A DNA stretch of 64,000 bases from Silurus meridionalis (taxonomy: Eukaryota; Chordata; Actinopteri; Siluriformes; Siluridae): NCBI RefSeq assembly GCF_014805685.1, contig NC_060885.1:30724632-30788631 (forward strand). Reading direction: 5' to 3'. Under the pieces are notes generated by a model that saw nothing but the letters and a program-made list of their open reading frames with translations, did not search any database and had not been told where the DNA came from. The position numbers and the translations under genes were made by a program. How positions within the stretch are numbered: position 1 is the stretch's first letter; every line of letters starts with the position of its first letter. Shown one piece after another: positions 59,845 through 64,000 of the stretch.

Positions 59845-60414
59845 TAGTGATTGTTGTTCATGAACGATTTGTTCGTTGTGAACGAGTCTTTAATGTGAAT
59901 CAAAAGAACGAGTAGTCTCAAAGAGTGATTCGTTCATTTTCCACTGTGTGTGCATGAGCATAGCATCACAAAATCTTTGTAGGCTATATACAGCAAACAG
60001 AATTGAGTATCTCATGAGTCTAATGGTCTGAGTTGTTCGTTCTTTTGTCACCTGACTCCAAAAGACACTACACAATGCAATAGATCAGGTTTTTGGTCCA
60101 AATCTTGACATTATTGTTACAATAATTATGGGAATCACATGACAAAAAAACTAACAACACAGACTAGAAGATTTGAGAGGTGAGCTACTTGTTCTGTTTA
60201 TTATATTATTTGTCCTTATCTGTATTGTCATATTCTCATTATCGGAAAAAGTCCAAAACAAAATTTGTGAATGTGGACGTGTTGGGGATCTGCTTATTGA
60301 AAATGTAACATTTTATTCAGTTTTTGATCAAAGGAATGAAATGAACTAAACGACTCCAAAAACAGATTCAGTCAATGAACCAAGTCATTAAATGATCTGA
60401 TCTTCCCATCACTA
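59845..60414. mobile_element. tagtgat-ended hAT-like element
   Basis: The left end tagtgattgttgttcatgaa and the right end gatcttcccatcacta are inverted. Flanking octamers ttcttcat and ctctttat match at 6 of 8. The interior contains tcacctgactccaaaagac and tgttggggatctgcttattg, shared with the copy near 21 kb. No transposase frame is present. Confidence 0.75.
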
Positions 60415-60628
60415 CTCTTTATGCCAGGTGCATACATGGAGGCTGCATTAACTTCGATTTATTATAAAAGCAATTCCTCTCATCTTTTCCTTTTTCTGCT
60501 CTGTTTTCATGCTTGAAATTTCTCTACACCGCTCACTATCTCTTTCCTCCCCCTCAGTTTTGTCTCTGCCTTCGGTATTTTGCTGTCAGCAGCAGAACAG
60601 AATCTGTGTCTGAGTTGCAACTTTTGTT

Positions 60629-60634
<6 letters not shown>

Positions 60635-60697
<63 letters not shown>
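60635..60697. repeat. (TA)n microsatellite
   Basis: About 62 bases of alternating TA, isolated in otherwise mixed sequence. Confidence 0.95.
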
Positions 60698-60699
<2 letters not shown>

Positions 60700-61336
60700 C
60701 TCACTCTTGCACTCTGCTTGTGTGTTTACTCATTTCCTTCTAATCCAATCACTTTGTTTGACTTATTTTCTTATCAGTTTCTCACAGTCTGGAAAGACGC
60801 TGATCCCTCACCTGCTAATTTCTGGCCATGTGAATGCGAGTGTTTGTGTTTGCGATTAAGTCTGCGGTTGTAGGTCGGTTTGACTGTGTGTTGCTTCTGC
60901 CTGTTTATGTGTAAGTTATACGTAAATGCATTAGTAGGTTTTGGACAGTAAACAGCCAGGGCTGCGACATTTCCAATATTCTACCTTACATTTAAATTCC
61001 TAATTTTTATCCGAACCTCTGATATTTAAATATCTAGCCTCAAGATTTTACCTTGAACTAACATTCTACCCCCAGGGTTGATTATTCAAATCCAAGATTT
61101 GACCTAAGCATCCGATTCTTCACGAGATTGTCCATCAGCCCAGGTTTAACACCTAACTCCAAACTGGATTTGAACCGGTCACCAAATTCTGCCCAACCAT
61201 TAAATTTAACCACAATTTAATCTTAATTTTTTTCACACCATATTAACAAATTCTTAGATTTCAGACCAGAATTGAAACCTTTAGTCTATGTTTCTAAGCC
61301 CAACTTTTATTTCAGGTTCTTTAGGAATGCTATGGT

Positions 61337-61712
61337 TTTTTAATCCCAGCACCACCAAGCTGACATGGCTGGGCTCTTGAGCAAGGCCCTTAACCTTCAA
61401 TTGCTCAGCTGTAAAACTGAAATACAGTTCAATTCATTTTTATTTGTAGAGCGCTTTTAACAATGGACATTGTCTCAAAGCAGCTTTACAGAGGCAAAGC
61501 GGTAATAAAATAATGTATAAACTTGTTCATTATAAGTAGTATTTTGTCCATTATTATTATTAAATGCAACCTGTGTTCCTAAACCATTGTAGCAAACTGT
61601 TTATATTCATTACAGTCCAAATCCATACTCAAAGTTCTCAGTAATTTCATGCATCTTTAAAACCGTAAGTTGCTCTGGATAAGGGTGTCTTCCAAATGGC
61701 AAAAATTTGAAA
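61337..61712 (+). mobile_element. L2-tailed SINE (family 1) split by another repeat
   Basis: The left part shows cccagcaccaccaagctgac and gagcaaggcccttaacctt. The tail gttgctctggataagggtgt reappears at about 61668. Between them sits a TCAAT/TTTATTTGTAGAGCGC element (61428-61665), so the SINE was present first. Confidence 0.72.
61428..61665 (+). mobile_element. TTTATTTGTAGAGCGC element inserted in a SINE
   Basis: It shows ttcaattcatttttatttg, gagcgcttttaacaatgg and cattgtctcaaagcagcttt. It breaks a family 1 SINE whose tail resumes at about 61668. Confidence 0.75.
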
Positions 61713-63027
61713 GGAAAACCCTATTCCCAGTTTTCCAAATTTTACTCCACACTACATTCTGACCCAAAAGTTCACATTATCCCCAAAATAAGTCTTGCTC
61801 CACCATGTGGTACAAATCAGATATTCAATTTGGTCACGATCAGTTGACTATGAAGGTACAAAATACTAATTGAGCTCTTATGCTGTGAGAGGCCACACCC
61901 ACTCCGATTGAGATTGTAGGATATGGGTGAATCGTCTGAATAACGTATTAATTTGTAGTGCCAAGTGGATAAACTCAATGCATGTGCACTTCAGAACTTT
62001 TTTCCAGAGCCTTTTATTGAAATGCTTACTCTTTGTTGCTAATCGGGTGTAGACTTGCCATCTGCAGAATCCTGCCTTTTCAGCAAGAATCTGAAATGAG
62101 TACGGAACTTCAGAGGGGTGAAAATAAGATTGAGTTAAGAAGAAAAAGAGAAATTAGAGCGAGAGTCTCATGCGTGCATGTGTGTATATATATATTCTTT
62201 GCTAAATTTGTGTGCAAATCAACGTGTAGTTGTCTGTTTGTGGGCATTGTGTTGTTTGTGCCGGGGATTAGCTTTGTCTGCAAATAGATAAATTTTGCAA
62301 TTTTAAATCAAATTGTTTCTTTATTACATTAGCGGCACGCTGGGCCTGTTGCAGCTGCTCATTTGGGTCCACACTGAGTAATTTCCCACAATAGCACGTC
62401 TCCCAGCAGAGCTGCAGAAGGATTGAGACGCAAATAGCATAGACAGAACTTTTCTTTTGAGCTTGTCTGCTTGATATGGTTATAACAGCCTTAGCACTCT
62501 GTACGATCAACGAAGGGTGTTTGGAACTGAGCAGTTTTTGTAAACGGCCGGTTTTGCATATCTTGGAGCACAAAGTTTTATTTTAGGACATTTCAATTAA
62601 AAACAATGTATACTAGCAAATGGACACTTTAATGACAATTACAATCACACTAAGTCACTTTAATCTGTACTTCTGTAAATATCTGCCATACATATCCATC
62701 CATCCCTTCTGTTTAATTCATGTATGTGTATACACATAAATACATACATACATATAGATATATTTTATATATATTATATATATATCTATATATATTTTTT
62801 ATTCTTAACCTTTTCATACTTTCTGGACCAGTTTTATTAATCACAAAGTTACCTTAATATTAAAGTTAGCTTAACGATACATAGCAAGGAGAGCTAATGA
62901 TTTTAATTATAAAACATGAAAACAGGCACAATGTGCTAGTCCACAGCTATCTGCAAGTAAAATACTGAGTCTGTACTGTATGTGTTCGATTATTGAATTA
63001 TTTGATAAATTCAGACTTCTCCATGCA

Positions 63028-63032
<5 letters not shown>

Positions 63033-63084
<52 letters not shown>
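63033..63084. repeat. (CT)n microsatellite
   Basis: A CT run of about 52 bases. Confidence 0.95.
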
Positions 63085-63088
<4 letters not shown>

Positions 63089-63684
63089 TTAGTGTTTTTT
63101 ATAGTTGTATGTATTTGATGCTTGCTCTGACAGAAGGTAATTGGTTTCCTCACACTCTTCCCTCTGGTTGGAGAAGCAGCAGAAAGCAATTTGTGCAGCA
63201 CGTCACTTCACATCTGCACTCTCTTCAACACACACACACCTTTACAGAAGATCGAGGATATAGACAAAAACTTTATCCTCATTGCGTTTCATGATCGTTA
63301 GGTGCAGCTCAAAGCGTGCAAGCATATACTTTGTAGATTCAGGGCGCAAAGAAAACCTGGGATTAAGGCATGATGATGTGGCAAAATCATGCTATTAATG
63401 CTATTTTGCTACTAATTAGCTTACTTATACAAGGGTAATGTATATTAGCGACACCTTGTGGCTGTTTTTGGCGCATAGCTAAGCAAAAGTAATTTGGTAA
63501 TACAGCGAGAACAAATGTGTGTGTTCTTGTTTTCGTTTCTGTTCTAGTTTATCTCCAGTCTTTTAATTGAGTTTGCTAACTTATAGCGTTTACCTGTTCT
63601 GTGTTGTTAGCCCTTGATTATTTTGTTTGTGTACATACTGGAAGTCGGAGCCTTGCATTTTTCTGCATTGTATTGTTAATTTAG

Positions 63685-63848
63685 CATGGCATTTGGCAGC
63701 CGTTTTTATCCAGAGAAACTTACATTTATCTCATTTAGGGATAAGGGTCTTTCTTAGGGGTCCAGGAGTGGCAGGTTGGTGTGACTGGGAGTTGAGCTCA
63801 TGACCTTTGGAACCAAAGTCCAATGCTTTTACCATAAACTACCACCTG
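63685..63848 (-). mobile_element. L2-tailed SINE (family 1)
   Basis: A minus-strand copy with tail gcatttggcagccgttttta, body tctttcttaggggtccagg, B-box region gggagttgagctcatgacc and head aaactaccacctg. Confidence 0.8.
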
Positions 63849-64000
63849 TGTTACAGACTGACCTGTCCCCCATTAAAGAAAGGAAAAAAAATGTTGCCCT
63901 CACAGAAAAAAAGTTTGGGGCCCCTGGTTAAGTGTAATGTGTGTGTATAGCAATTTCAAGTAATATTTTCTGATTTCTTGTCTAAAATAATACTCTTTAA

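Larger units (their letters stand above)
50475..64000 (+). other. cdh23: cdh23 intron downstream of exon G (5' part)
   Basis: I searched for the next CDH23 exon, which should encode an EC5 ATDNDAG-like motif, and found none, so the intron exceeds 13.5 kb. It holds a cluster of three SINEs at 51.8-52.3 kb, a copy of the cagtggcggg-ended element, a long TCAAG-headed element of about 1.06 kb, nested hAT-like elements, a Tc1-like relic with a SINE inside, a tagtgatt-ended element, (TA)n and (CT)n tracts and two further SINEs. From 58.4 to 59.8 kb, 60.8 to 61.3 kb and 61.8 to 63.0 kb I see nothing I can name. Confidence 0.72.

Noticed and set aside
60781..60870. A possible further cadherin exon (a frame reading WKDADPSPANF)
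   Set aside because: Only DADP recalls a cadherin motif; there is no following linker or LDRE segment, no fitting splice sites, and it does not continue the EC5 sequence expected after exon G.

Overview
The window is a piece of a teleost fish genome, probably an otophysan and possibly a catfish (the lineage is inferred from the style of its SINEs and other dispersed repeats, not proven). The DNA is AT-rich, dense in long CA/GT, CT/GA and AT microsatellites, and full of tRNA-derived SINEs, Tc1-like relics and short inverted-repeat DNA elements. No bacterial or viral gene organisation is present.

The only supported protein-coding gene is the plus-strand cadherin-23 gene (cdh23, otocadherin, the upper part of the hair-cell tip link). 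Seven consecutive internal exons lie at 2583-2777, 4020-4148, 8778-8856, 29451-29563, 35415-35603, 47904-48053 and 50316-50474. They join to one uninterrupted 338-codon reading frame (1014 bases) running from early in extracellular cadherin repeat 2 (EC2) to early EC5. All splice sites are GT/AG. All junctions are phase 0 except the third/fourth exon junction, which is phase 1. The start codon and EC1 lie upstream, and the rest of EC5 through the membrane segment lies downstream. The identification rests on near-continuous similarity to vertebrate CDH23 as I remember it, which I could not check by alignment.

Everything else is intron, about 98 percent of the window. Intron lengths, left to right, are over 2.58 kb (open), 1.24, 4.63, 20.6, 5.85, 12.3 and 2.26 kb, then over 13.5 kb (open). 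They hold: fragments of one LINE whose protein ends in a GRPRRRFMDVV-type basic motif; a tRNA-Glu-headed SINE family whose tail copies the end of that LINE, including its last codons and stop; a second SINE family with the GGATAAGGGCGTCTGCCAAATG tail typical of L2-mobilised elements; a third related SINE family; Tc1/mariner relics; several hAT-like elements with 8-bp target duplications, one nested in another; a 0.48-kb long-terminal-inverted-repeat element with a tandem-repeat core; a 61-bp minisatellite invaded by the LINE; and a 0.7-kb purine-rich stretch.

I found no RNA gene, CRISPR array, origin or novel multi-gene system. The points most worth a second look are the LINE/SINE shared tail, the nested and long-TIR elements, and two features of cdh23 itself: a two-residue spacing difference at the EC4 calcium motif, and CA-rich tracts just inside three of its introns.
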